Source: Methylotuvimicrobium sp018830325 (GTDB taxonomy: Bacteria; Pseudomonadota; Gammaproteobacteria; Methylococcales; Methylomonadaceae). From it: a stretch of DNA of 64,000 nucleotides. Below, in pieces: positions 52,450 to 61,665 of the stretch; the stretch's first letter is position 1; each line of letters opens with the position of its first letter. Location of the stretch: positions 3,348,001-3,412,000 of the forward strand of contig NZ_CP173170.1 of assembly GCF_044788715.1 (NCBI RefSeq), given 5' to 3'. The notes beneath the pieces are model-generated. The model was given only the letters and a program-made list of their open reading frames with translations. It made no database searches and was not told where the DNA came from. A program made the position numbers and the translations under genes.

Positions 52450-55191
52450 ATGCGCAAAATAACCGAACCGAGAAAACGAGTGCACTGGCACTCCCTGCTC
52501 GCCGATCAGGTCTTCGAAAAACTGCAAACCGACGGGAACGGTTTATCGGGCCGGCAGGCACAAAAGCGTATCGAGGAATATGGCGCAAATCGTTTACCTC
52601 CGCCCAAAACCCGCGGCCCGCTACTGCGCTTTTTTTCCCAATTTCACAACTTATTAATCTATGTCTTGATCGGTGCCGCAGTCGTCACGGCGCTACTGGA
52701 TCATTGGATCGACACTTATGTGATCATCGCCGTCGTATTGGTTAATTCGATTATCGGCTTCGTGCAAGAAGGCAAGGCCGAAAAATCGCTCGAAGCCATT
52801 CGGCATATGTTAGCGCCGCGCGCGACGGCATTGCGCGACGGCAATCGAATTGGGATTCCAGCCGAAGAATTAGTTCCCGGCGATATCGTTATTCTCGAAC
52901 CAGGCGATAAAGTTCCCGCCGACCTGCGCTTGATTTCGGCGAAGGGTCTGCAAATTCAAGAAGCCGTCCTGACCGGCGAATCGGTTGCTGTTGAAAAGAC
53001 GATTAAACCGGTTGAAGTAAAAGCCGATTTGGGAGACCGCTTTTCAATGGCTTATTCGGGAACCATGGTTGCGGCAGGACACGGCAAAGCCATCGTCGTA
53101 GCGACCGGGGCCGATACAGAAATCGGCCGCATCAGCGGCATGATTTCCAGTATCGAGGAGTTGACGACCCCTCTACTTAAACAAATCGCGGTTTTTTCCC
53201 GCTGGCTGACCTTGGCGATCATTCTGATTGCCGCAAGCGTCTTTGCTTTCGGTTTTTATGCCCAGGGAACCGACCCTTCGGAAATGTTCATGACAGTAGT
53301 GGGCCTTGCTGTAGCGGCCATTCCTGAGGGTTTACCGGCGATCCTGACGGTAACATTGGCCATCGGCGTCCAGCGCATGGCCTCCCGCAATGCCATTATC
53401 CGCCGACTGCCGGCAGTCGAAACGCTCGGCGCCGTATCGATCATCTGTTCGGACAAAACCGGCACGCTAACGCGTAACGAAATGACCGTCAAATCGATCG
53501 TAACATCTTCCAAACTCTATGAAATCAGCGGAGTCGGCTATGAGCCTTCCGGCGATTTTTTCTCGGGCGGCGAACATGTCGAGTTAGACAAGCGCCCTAT
53601 TCTGCAGCAAATCGTTAAATTCGGCACCTTGTGCAACGACTCATCCTTGCGCCAAAAAGACGATCAATGGATTATCGACGGCGACCCGATGGAAGGCGCC
53701 TTGTTGACCGTTGCGATGAAAGGCGGTTTCAACCCTGCCGACCTGCACAGCAACAATGCTCGTGGCGATGTGATTCCATTCGATGCCCAACACCGCTTCA
53801 TGGCCACCTTGAATCACGACCACGAAAACCATCGATATATTATCGTAAAAGGCGCGCCGGAACGATTGATCGAACTATGCACTTTGCAACGTCAAAAAGA
53901 CGGAGATGTCGCAATCAATCCTGCTTATTGGAACGGCTGGATCGATGAGGTCGCCTCACTCGGACAACGGGTTTTGGCCATCGCGTTTAAACCGGTCGAA
54001 GAAGGTAAAACCGAGCTTAATTTTTCGGACCTGGATGATGGATTGATTTTGTTGGGTCTTATCGGCTTAATCGATCCGCCTCGTGAAGAAGCGATACAAG
54101 CCGTCAAGGAATGCCGCGCGGCCGGTATCCGCGTTAAAATGATCACCGGCGATCACGCCGCGACGGCCCGCGCGATTGCCTCGCAATTACACCTTGAAAA
54201 TCACGATGAAGTCATGACCGGCCAAGACCTGTCTTCGATCGACGACGATGAATTGATCGAAGTCGCCGCACGCGTCGACATCTTCGCCCGAACTTCGCCG
54301 GAACACAAATTGCGTCTGGTTACCGCAATGCAGGCCGGCGGCAACGTTATTGCCATGACCGGAGACGGAGTAAACGACGCGCCCGCCTTAAAACGAGCCG
54401 ATGTTGGAATAGCGATGGGTAGAACCGGAACCGAAGCCGCCAAGGAAGCTTCGGAAATGGTGCTGGCGGACGACAATTTTGCATCGATCGCACGCGCAGT
54501 CCGCGAAGGCAGAACCGTCTACGATAATTTAAAAAAGTCCATTATCTTTTTACTACCGGTCAACGGCGGCGAGTCGATGAGCATCATCGCCGCGGTATTG
54601 ACCGGCTTGACTTTGCCGATTACACCGCTTCAAATCCTTTGGGTCAACATGGTCAGCTCGGTCGCCTTGGCAATGGCGCTGGCATTCGAACCGTCCGAGC
54701 CTAGCGTCATGCAACGCCCGCCGAGACCTAAAAATGAAGCGATGTTGTCCGGCTTTTTATTGTGGCGCATCACCTTCGTTTCGCTGCTGTTTTTTTCCGG
54801 CATCTACGGCATTTTTCTTTGGAGCCAACTACATGGCTCGACGCTCGAAGAAGCCCGAACTTATGCGGTCAATACACTGGTTATGCTGGAAGTCTTTTAT
54901 TTATTGAATGTACGTTACTTAAGCGGCTCTTCGCTATCCCTCAAACAATTATTTGGTTCCAAGGCTATTCTGATCGCGATTACAGTCGTCATTTCATTAC
55001 AAGCCATATTTACATACGCGCCGTTCATGGAAGTCTTTTTCGACACGCGTCCGGTCGACTTCATCCATGGCATGGAAATCTTCGGAATCGGTCTGGCCTT
55101 ATTTATGATCCTGGAATTGGAAAAAATGATAAGACGCTTGTTTTCAGCTTCTCGAAATAAAGACAAAGCCCAACCGAAATCTAAGCGCTAA
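52450..55191 (+). CDS. P-type cation-transporting ATPase (P2-like)
   Basis: 913 residues. P-type motifs: VLTGES, PEGLP (TM4), phosphorylation site CSDKTGTLTRNEM, and TGDGVNDAPALKRAD. The N-terminal cation-ATPase domain (ANRLPPPKTRGPLLRFFSQF) is present. Topology fits P2-type (Ca2+/Na+) pumps, but TM6 reads WVNMVSSVALAMAL where SERCA-type Ca2+ pumps have WVNLVTDGLPA, so the TM6 Asp is absent. The ion is therefore uncertain (Na+, K+ or Ca2+ by a different site). No accessory gene; monocistronic. Confidence 0.92.
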   Translation: MRKITEPRKRVHWHSLLADQVFEKLQTDGNGLSGRQAQKRIEEYGANRLPPPKTRGPLLRFFSQFHNLLIYVLIGAAVVTALLDHWIDTYVIIAVVLVNSIIGFVQEGKAEKSLEAIRHMLAPRATALRDGNRIGIPAEELVPGDIVILEPGDKVPADLRLISAKGLQIQEAVLTGESVAVEKTIKPVEVKADLGDRFSMAYSGTMVAAGHGKAIVVATGADTEIGRISGMISSIEELTTPLLKQIAVFSRWLTLAIILIAASVFAFGFYAQGTDPSEMFMTVVGLAVAAIPEGLPAILTVTLAIGVQRMASRNAIIRRLPAVETLGAVSIICSDKTGTLTRNEMTVKSIVTSSKLYEISGVGYEPSGDFFSGGEHVELDKRPILQQIVKFGTLCNDSSLRQKDDQWIIDGDPMEGALLTVAMKGGFNPADLHSNNARGDVIPFDAQHRFMATLNHDHENHRYIIVKGAPERLIELCTLQRQKDGDVAINPAYWNGWIDEVASLGQRVLAIAFKPVEEGKTELNFSDLDDGLILLGLIGLIDPPREEAIQAVKECRAAGIRVKMITGDHAATARAIASQLHLENHDEVMTGQDLSSIDDDELIEVAARVDIFARTSPEHKLRLVTAMQAGGNVIAMTGDGVNDAPALKRADVGIAMGRTGTEAAKEASEMVLADDNFASIARAVREGRTVYDNLKKSIIFLLPVNGGESMSIIAAVLTGLTLPITPLQILWVNMVSSVALAMALAFEPSEPSVMQRPPRPKNEAMLSGFLLWRITFVSLLFFSGIYGIFLWSQLHGSTLEEARTYAVNTLVMLEVFYLLNVRYLSGSSLSLKQLFGSKAILIAITVVISLQAIFTYAPFMEVFFDTRPVDFIHGMEIFGIGLALFMILELEKMIRRLFSASRNKDKAQPKSKR

Positions 55192-55829
55192 ACTACATCA
55201 GGCTAGCTGATCGAAAGAGCATCTATACCTTTCGCAGTTCAAATTTCGGCAGCGCCTAAGAAGGTACCGGGGTGCTCGGCGCCGAATTTTGATCTCCGAT
55301 GAGTATAATAATCCGAAGGTATGGAGAGAAGGAGAGTGCTTGTCGAGGGTGCCGGCATCGTACTTTCACAGTAACGTTCATGAAGCCCTAGCTAGCCATC
55401 GCCCCGGCAAATGAAAGTTCTCTGGTGGCGGAGGGTGTGGTCACTCGCCCGACAGGACGCCGTGAACCCAGCACCTAAATTATCCAAGATAGTTAACCAT
55501 AGTCAATGCACTATGGAATTCATCCAGCACCTAAATTAGCCATAATATTAAACATAGCCAATGGGCTATGGAATTTAGGTGCTGGGTGAATACGTCCGTG
55601 TAGGCTCGACGGCGGCTGTCGGTCGAGCAACCGCACCCTCTTCGGAACCGGCATTTTCTCTTCCGAGCTTCGTTTATCGAAAAATTAGATAATGAGTCTA
55701 AATCTACGAACTTTCACAGTAACCTTGATGAATATATTCAAACGGGGAATTGCTAAGATATCAGTTTCAACCCTCATTCTCTGCTGCGTTTGGGTATAAT
55801 GCCCTTTTGTTTGCCATTAAATCAGATCA
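55192..55829. other. Repeat-filled gap before the H4MPT cluster
   Basis: Contains a left end of the CCTTTCG...CAAATTTCGGCAG family (about 55229-55262), the CAGCACCTAAATT element in two units (about 55468-55585), and ATGAA...GCCATCGCCCCGGCAAATGAAA sequence. No supportable gene. The promoter of the H4MPT cluster probably lies at 55730-55825. Confidence 0.6.
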
Positions 55830-56792
55830 TTGAAAGTGCAATACTCTAAAATTAGCGTGATAGCCCCTGCCCGTCTGCATATGGGCTTTATCGATTTAAG
55901 CGGCGCACTGGGACGTCACTTCGGCAGCATCGGCGTCGCGCTGAATGAAATCAACACTCGGTTGACCATCAGACCGGCCAATCATTTGACCGTAACCGGT
56001 AAGTCGGCTTCTCGAGCCGAAAAATGCGCGCGCAAACTCTGTATGGCACTCAATCTTCCCGATTCATTCAGCATCGAGGTCGAAGCGTCGATCCCGGAAC
56101 ATGTTGGATTAGGCTCCGGTACACAAATGTCGCTGGCGGTCGGCATGGGCTTGAACCATTATTTCGGCTTAGACCTGACGGTGCGCGATATCGCGCGTTT
56201 AACCGATAGAGGCATGCGCTCGGGTATCGGCATCGGTGTTTTTGAACGTGGCGGACTGGTTGTCGATGGCGGACGGGGCGAGCGCACAGTGACCCCCCCG
56301 GTATTAGCAAACATGCAAATTCCCGACGATTGGCGCTTTATTTTAGCGTTCGACAAGCGCGGACAAGGCTTGCATGGTAAACAAGAAGTTCAGGCTTTCG
56401 AAGCGCTGCCCCCATTTCCGCAACAAGAAGCGGCCCGGCTTTGTTATTTATTGATGATGCAAGGATTACCCGCCGTTGCCGAACACGATATTGTCAGATT
56501 CGGCGAAGTCGTTACGCAATTGCAGCGCTCGGTCGGCGAACATTTCGCGCCAGCACAGGGCGGTATTTTCACCAGTTCGGAGGTCGCCGAAGCCATGGCA
56601 TGGCTGGAAGCGCAAGGTTGCGTCGCGATCGGCCAGACCTCATGGGGACCGACCGGCTTTTGCGCTTTGCAGGGGGCCGAACAAGCCGAAACACTGACCG
56701 AACAGACGCGCCGGCAATTTTCGCATCACCCGCATTTGAGTTTTATCACAGTCAGCGTCAGCAACGGCGGCGGCCAAGTATCGGCCGTCTAA
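55830..56792 (+). CDS. Beta-ribofuranosylaminobenzene 5'-phosphate synthase-like protein
   Basis: 320 residues, GHMP-kinase-like fold: APARLHMGFIDLSGALGRHFGSIG at the N-terminus and EHVGLGSGTQMSLAVGMGLN (ATP-like loop), then GMRSGIGIGVFERGGLVVDGG. This matches the bacterial homologue (Orf4/MptG type) of the first committed enzyme of methanopterin synthesis, which joins p-aminobenzoate (or p-hydroxybenzoate) and PRPP. The start is TTG at 55830 or GTG at 55836. First gene of the H4MPT cluster; its product supplies the cofactor used by mch and fae. Confidence 0.85.
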   Translation: MKVQYSKISVIAPARLHMGFIDLSGALGRHFGSIGVALNEINTRLTIRPANHLTVTGKSASRAEKCARKLCMALNLPDSFSIEVEASIPEHVGLGSGTQMSLAVGMGLNHYFGLDLTVRDIARLTDRGMRSGIGIGVFERGGLVVDGGRGERTVTPPVLANMQIPDDWRFILAFDKRGQGLHGKQEVQAFEALPPFPQQEAARLCYLLMMQGLPAVAEHDIVRFGEVVTQLQRSVGEHFAPAQGGIFTSSEVAEAMAWLEAQGCVAIGQTSWGPTGFCALQGAEQAETLTEQTRRQFSHHPHLSFITVSVSNGGGQVSAV

Positions 56793-56865
56793 TTCGTTTA
56801 TTGATGCCTGAAGCTGGCGCATACTCGCTTAAGCGATAGACTTTTAACATCATAAACTGCAATTT

Positions 56866-57960
56866 TTGAACCCCAGCATTAACAAACCTATTTTGATTAT
56901 TGCGAACTCCGGCCGCATGCTGGCCGAGGCCGCCAGCCGGTCGGGGTTCAGACCTTGGGTAATCGATTTGTTTGCCGACCAAGATACCTTGAGTTTTTCC
57001 GAACGAGTATTTCGAATAGAAGCATTGGACGAACCCTTTCTGAAAGAAATTATTGCCGACTTCCGCTCCCTGCACCCGAAGTCTCCAGTAGTATATGGCA
57101 GTGGCCTCGAGCATTATCCCAAGGCGCTCGAGCTCATTACTCGTGAATGCGAATTAGTCGGCAACGATATAAAATCCGTTCGACAGCTTCAGCAAAAAAA
57201 AAGCTTTTTCGAGTTGCTCGATCATTTGGAGATAGACTATCCGCGCGTCGCCTTCACCAAACCTATGGAGGCAGAACAATGGTTGATCAAACCCGAAACC
57301 GGTGAAGGCGGTCTCGGTATTCGCCTGTTTCGAAACGGCATGCCGACCCAAGGAAATATGTACTGGCAAAAATATATCGAAGGGACGGCCGGCTCCGCTT
57401 TATTTCTTGCAGACGGAAGGAATATTCGAATTATCGGTTTCCATACGCAATGGTGCGAAAACCAATACGCCGACCAACCCTTCTTATTTGCCGGCGTCAT
57501 CAATCGCTGCCCCCTGTCCGCCGAGCAAGCCGATATCATTCATTCGTGGATCGCCGCCATTGTGCGGGCAATCCCGCTTAAAGGTCTCAACACCCTCGAT
57601 TTCATTATCCAAGGCGAACGGATTTATGTATTGGAGGTCAATCCCCGCCCATCGGCCAGCATGCAATTATATGATGCCGATTTATTCGGGGCGCATCTCA
57701 ATGCCTGTCGGGGCATCTTAGACAATACGAACTTTACGCGTCATCAGGTTTGCGCTTATCGCATCGTTTACGCCGACCGAGACATCACTATTCCCGATGC
57801 CTTTAGTTGGCCGAAAGCCTGTCGGGATTTACCGATTGCCGGCTCGATAATTCGCAAAGGACAGCCTATATGCAGTATCATTGCCCGCGATATAAACGTT
57901 CGGAGCGTTCATCGACAATTGAACAAAATCCGGCAAATCATTATTCAATCATTCAATTAA
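56866..57960 (+). CDS. ATP-grasp family protein of the H4MPT cluster (OrfY-like)
   Basis: 364 residues starting from TTG. ATP-grasp features: GSGLEHYPKALELI, WLIKPETGEGGLGIRLF, WQKYIEGTAGSALFLADGR and LNTLDFIIQGERIYVLEVNPRPSASMQLYD (Mg-binding E and N). An OrfY-type protein of this kind accompanies mch and fae in methylotrophs and is thought to act in H4MPT (dH4MPT) synthesis. It probably makes an amide or peptide-like bond; the exact reaction is not established. 14 bases before mch. Confidence 0.83.
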   Translation: MNPSINKPILIIANSGRMLAEAASRSGFRPWVIDLFADQDTLSFSERVFRIEALDEPFLKEIIADFRSLHPKSPVVYGSGLEHYPKALELITRECELVGNDIKSVRQLQQKKSFFELLDHLEIDYPRVAFTKPMEAEQWLIKPETGEGGLGIRLFRNGMPTQGNMYWQKYIEGTAGSALFLADGRNIRIIGFHTQWCENQYADQPFLFAGVINRCPLSAEQADIIHSWIAAIVRAIPLKGLNTLDFIIQGERIYVLEVNPRPSASMQLYDADLFGAHLNACRGILDNTNFTRHQVCAYRIVYADRDITIPDAFSWPKACRDLPIAGSIIRKGQPICSIIARDINVRSVHRQLNKIRQIIIQSFN

Positions 57961-57974
57961 AGGTGTTTTAGATC

Positions 57975-58958
57975 ATGGAATCAAAAGCGAGCGTTAATAA
58001 ACTGGCGCAGCCTCTGGTTAGAGAACTCATCGAAAATGCGGCTAAATTACGAGTCGGCGTAGAAAAATTGGCGAACGGTTGCACCATCATCGACGCCGGC
58101 ATCGACATGCCGGGCGGCTTGGAAGCTGGCCGAATCATCGCCGAAATTTGTTTGGGTGGCATGGGCTCGGTCTCTATCTCACACAGTTGTTATACCGCGA
58201 ATTGGCCGTTGACGGTCAATGTGCATACCGGCAATCCGGTCTTGGCCTGCCTTGGCAGCCAATACGCCGGTTGGAGTTTGTCGCATGAAAAATATTACGC
58301 GCTCGGTTCCGGTCCCGCTCGGGCGATGGCGGTTAAGATCAAGGATGGTCAACAAGAGCCCGTCGAAGAATTGTATAAAGAATTGGCTTATCGCGACAAC
58401 GCAGAAAACACCGTTTTGGTGATCGAAAACGATGCGATACCGCCGATTGAAATCGTCGAAAAAGTAGCAAACGCTTGTCAAGTAGACCCTAGCAATTTGA
58501 CAATCATCGTGACGCCCACCAGCAGCCTGGCCGGCGGTGTTCAAGTCGTTGCACGGGTTTTGGAAGTTGCGATGCACAAGGCGCATGCCTTGCATTTTCC
58601 GCTGGAAAACATCGTCGATGGTAGCGGCAGCGCGCCGATCTGCCCGCCGCATCCGGATTTCATCAAGGCGATGGGACGGACCAACGATGCAATATTGTTT
58701 GCGGGGCAAGTTCATATTTTCGTCAAAGGCAGCGACGAAGCGGCCGAGAAGCTCGCAAAAGAGCTGCCGAGTTCGACTTCGAAGGATTACGGCAAACCGT
58801 TCGCGCAAGTCTTCAAAGAATACGATTACGACTTTTTCAAAGTCGATGCAATGCTATTCAGCCCGGCAAGTGTAATCGTGACCGCAGTCGAATCCGGCAA
58901 GAGTTTCCGCGCCGGCAAACTTGACAATGCGTTGCTCGATCAATCGTTCGGCGCCTGA
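57975..58958 (+). CDS. mch: Methenyl-H4MPT cyclohydrolase
   Basis: 327 residues, the family length. Recognisable blocks: IIDAGIDMPGGLEAGRIIAEICLGG, WPLTVNVHTGNPVLACLGSQYAGWSL, YALGSGPARAMA and IVDGSGSAPICPPHPDFIKAMGRTNDAILFAG. It converts methenyl-H4MPT to formyl-H4MPT, the second-to-last step of H4MPT-linked formaldehyde oxidation. RBS AGGTG. Twelve bases before the RimK-like gene. Confidence 0.96.
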   Translation: MESKASVNKLAQPLVRELIENAAKLRVGVEKLANGCTIIDAGIDMPGGLEAGRIIAEICLGGMGSVSISHSCYTANWPLTVNVHTGNPVLACLGSQYAGWSLSHEKYYALGSGPARAMAVKIKDGQQEPVEELYKELAYRDNAENTVLVIENDAIPPIEIVEKVANACQVDPSNLTIIVTPTSSLAGGVQVVARVLEVAMHKAHALHFPLENIVDGSGSAPICPPHPDFIKAMGRTNDAILFAGQVHIFVKGSDEAAEKLAKELPSSTSKDYGKPFAQVFKEYDYDFFKVDAMLFSPASVIVTAVESGKSFRAGKLDNALLDQSFGA

Positions 58959-58970
58959 GGATTTCGACGC

Positions 58971-59891
58971 GTGGGTAGAATTGCCGTTTTCACAGACGAT
59001 CCGGGTTGGCACGGCAAGGCATTGCGTCTTGCATTCGCCGCGCGCGGCTACTCGGCAGACTATGTATCGTTGACCGAGTGCCGCTTGAATCTGGTTTCGG
59101 AAGGACTTCCTGTTTCGATTCCGGGTTTCGAGCATGCCCTGCCCGACGCCGTGTTTGTACGCGGTGTACCGGGCGGCTCCCTCGAGGAAGTTGTATTTTA
59201 TCTCGACATCCTACATGCGTTAAAGATCATCGGCGTTCCGGTGTACAACGACGCCGGGGCAATCGAACGCAGTGTCGACAAAGCTATGACCAGTTTCTTG
59301 CTTCGACAAAACGGTTTGCCGACGCCGCCGACCTGGGTCTTGCGCGACAGAAAAGAGGCTCTGGCAATCGCCGAACACGAGTTGGCGCAAGGCAATATGA
59401 TCATCAGCAAGCCTTTGTTCGGCTCGCAAGGCGAAGGCGTCCGGCGCATCGAAAAAATGCTGGATTTGTTCTGGTTAACCGGCAGCCGCGGCATCTATTA
59501 TTTGCAACGTTTTGTCGAATGTGACGGCGAAGGTTATTCCGATACGCGAGTATTCGTTATCAATGGGCGCGCGGTCGCCGCGATGCGTAGGAAAGGAACA
59601 TTTTGGTTGAATAATGTTGCCAAAGGCGCCAGTTGCGAACGAGTCCAATTGGACTCCGAATTATCGGAATTAGCCATCAAGACAGCGGAAGTCGTCAAAA
59701 TGGACTATGCCGGCGTCGATATCATTCGCGAAAAAAACGGCGATTACACCGTTATCGAGGTCAACAGTATTCCCGCATGGAAGGGCCTGCAAAGCGTTTG
59801 TAATATCAATATCGCCGAATTACTCGTCGAGGATTTACTGGACAGGCAAGTCGGCGATCATCGCCCCGAATTGCAAACGGTTGCTTCATGA
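58971..59891 (+). CDS. RimK-like ATP-grasp protein of the H4MPT cluster (Orf5-like)
   Basis: 306 residues starting GTG. RimK/ATP-grasp features: NDAGAIERSVDKAMTSFLLR, MIISKPLFGSQGEGVRRIE, YLQRFVECDGEGYSDTRVFV and GVDIIREKNGDYTVIEVNSIPAWKG (Mg-binding E and N). RimK-type ligases add glutamate or another amino acid; in H4MPT-containing bacteria this protein is thought to act in cofactor tail synthesis. Overlaps the next gene by 4 bases. Confidence 0.84.
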   Translation: MGRIAVFTDDPGWHGKALRLAFAARGYSADYVSLTECRLNLVSEGLPVSIPGFEHALPDAVFVRGVPGGSLEEVVFYLDILHALKIIGVPVYNDAGAIERSVDKAMTSFLLRQNGLPTPPTWVLRDRKEALAIAEHELAQGNMIISKPLFGSQGEGVRRIEKMLDLFWLTGSRGIYYLQRFVECDGEGYSDTRVFVINGRAVAAMRRKGTFWLNNVAKGASCERVQLDSELSELAIKTAEVVKMDYAGVDIIREKNGDYTVIEVNSIPAWKGLQSVCNINIAELLVEDLLDRQVGDHRPELQTVAS

Positions 59892-60748
59892 TGACTATCG
59901 AAACGCTTGAAGACTTGTATCGGCAAGCCTGCGAGATCGAATTACAGGCTTTTAAGCCAGGCAACGTCAGTGTTCATGCCGACGGGCATGACATGACCGT
60001 CGATGATTTTAGAGTCAGTGCAAAGGTCAGCGCGCCGCATATCGCAAATCCAAATTACTCGCTTGGCAAAAAAATTTATTATGCGATCAAGGCCACGCGC
60101 GATAAGGTCGGCTGTAATACCAACCTTGGCATTGTTTTATTATGCGCACCTCTGCTTCAAGCCGCATTTTTACGAAAACCGAATTCGACGCTAAGACAAG
60201 CTTTACACGAGGTATTAAACAATACATCAATAGACGATGCCGATTGGGTCTTCAAAGCGATCGTTTTAGCATCCCCGGGCGGTTTAGGACAATCATCCGA
60301 ACAAGACGTTTCAGAGCGGCCGGCTGTCAATTTGACCGAAGCGATGCGAATCGCGGCCGATAAGGATCGCATCGCGTTACAGTACTGCTCGGATTATAAA
60401 GATATTTTTGATTTCGGAGTTTTAAGGTATAATTCTCGGCTAACTCGATGGGCTGATGCTAATTGGGCGGCTGTAGCAGTCTATGTCGGGTTGCTGAGCC
60501 TTTATCCCGATAGTCATATCGAGCGGAAATACGGCGATCGCTTTACGCTTTCGGTGGCCTCCAAAATGGCCATGGTTAACCAAGCGCTGCAAGATTCCGA
60601 TAATCCGGATCAAATCGAACCTTTACTGCGCAGGATTGACGCGGAATTTAAATCCGAAGGCATCAATCCGGGTACGACGGCCGATTTAACGGTAGCGACG
60701 ATTTTAACGGTATTTCTGGAGGATCAAATTAGCAATTCGAGTTGCTAA
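59888..60748 (+). CDS. CitG/triphosphoribosyl-dephospho-CoA synthase-like protein (Orf7-like)
   Basis: 286 residues. Family features: LYRQACEIELQAFKPGNVSVHADGHDMTVDDF (substrate loop), NTNLGIVLLCAPLLQAA, ASPGGLGQSSEQDVSERP and the DADNIERKYGDRF-like SHIERKYGDRFT. CitG proteins use ATP and dephospho-CoA to build prosthetic groups; in the H4MPT cluster (Orf7-type) the actual substrate is unknown, probably a phosphoribosyl transfer in cofactor synthesis. ATGA-type overlap with the previous gene. Confidence 0.85.
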   Translation: MMTIETLEDLYRQACEIELQAFKPGNVSVHADGHDMTVDDFRVSAKVSAPHIANPNYSLGKKIYYAIKATRDKVGCNTNLGIVLLCAPLLQAAFLRKPNSTLRQALHEVLNNTSIDDADWVFKAIVLASPGGLGQSSEQDVSERPAVNLTEAMRIAADKDRIALQYCSDYKDIFDFGVLRYNSRLTRWADANWAAVAVYVGLLSLYPDSHIERKYGDRFTLSVASKMAMVNQALQDSDNPDQIEPLLRRIDAEFKSEGINPGTTADLTVATILTVFLEDQISNSSC

Positions 60749-60828
60749 TGGGTCTTCAAAACGGATTTACATTTAGTAAATAAATTAATTCTCACTGTTC
60801 ATATTATTCTTCAAAGGAGACAACTAGC

Positions 60829-61338
60829 ATGGCTAAAATCAACAACCTGCGCGTAGGCGAATCATTGGTAGGTGACGGCAACGAAGTTGCGCACATCGAC
60901 TTGATCATCGGCCCACGCGGTTCGGCTGCCGAAACCGCTTTCGCTAACTGCTTGACCAACAACAAAGACGGTTTCTCCAGCTTGTTGGCTGTTGTTGCAC
61001 CTAACCTGATGGTTAAACCTGCAACTGTTATGTTCAACAAAGTAACCATCAAAGGTTCGAAACAAGCCGTTCAAATGTTCGGCCCTGCGCAACGCGGCGT
61101 AGCCATGGCTGTTGCGGATTCAGTTGAAAACGGCACCATTCCTGCCGATGAAGCTGACAACCTGTTTATTTCTGTTGGTGTTTTCATTCACTGGATGGCT
61201 GAAGACGACGCAAAAATCCAACAATACAACTACGAAGCGACTAAAGAAGCTATCGAACGCGCTGTTGCCGGCTCTCCAACAGCTCAAGAAGTTGTTGCTG
61301 CTAAAGCCACTGCAACACACCCATTCGCTGCCAACTAA
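60829..61338 (+). CDS. fae: Formaldehyde-activating enzyme
   Basis: 169 residues: VGESLVGDGNEVAHIDLIIG (His near residue 22), PRGSAAETAFANCLTNNKDG, VAPNLMVKPATVMFNKVTI, QMFGPAQRGVAMAVADSVEN and HPFAAN at the C-terminus. It speeds condensation of formaldehyde with H4MPT. RBS AGGAG, strong codon regularity (many repeated high-use codons) and its own downstream terminator suggest high expression. 80 bases separate it from the CitG-like gene, so a separate promoter is possible. Confidence 0.96.
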   Translation: MAKINNLRVGESLVGDGNEVAHIDLIIGPRGSAAETAFANCLTNNKDGFSSLLAVVAPNLMVKPATVMFNKVTIKGSKQAVQMFGPAQRGVAMAVADSVENGTIPADEADNLFISVGVFIHWMAEDDAKIQQYNYEATKEAIERAVAGSPTAQEVVAAKATATHPFAAN

Positions 61339-61362
61339 AATTTAGCTTGGCATAGAATGACT

Positions 61363-61393
61363 AAAAACCCCGGCTAGCCCGGGGTTTTTTTTG
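61363..61393 (+). terminator. Rho-independent terminator after fae
   Basis: Stem AAACCCCGG/CCCGGGGTTT around CTAG (about 61365-61387) followed by a run of eight T. It ends the H4MPT cluster transcript. Confidence 0.88.
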
Positions 61394-61665
61394 CCTAAAA
61401 GAAATTGGATAGCGGTTAACAGTGAGTAGTAAGCGGCAGAATCAGGGCTTTTATCCTAGACTTGGCAGATATATATCTTTCACACTTCAAATTTCGGCAG
61501 TGCCTGAAGAATAGCGCAGTGCTGCCGACATCCTCGCCAAACACACCCCAAACCTTCAATGAAGCTTAACTATTTTCAATAAGATAAGTTATAAAGAATG
61601 AAGCCGTATTTCAGTTGGCTCGTTTTCAATGGAACATAAGCCCAACAAAAAAGAACTAACAGAAC
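61394..61665. other. Gap with one repeat end
   Basis: Contains a solo left end of the CTTTCACACTTCAAATTTCG family (61478-61510) and AT-rich sequence before the penicillin-acylase gene. No gene. Confidence 0.55.
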
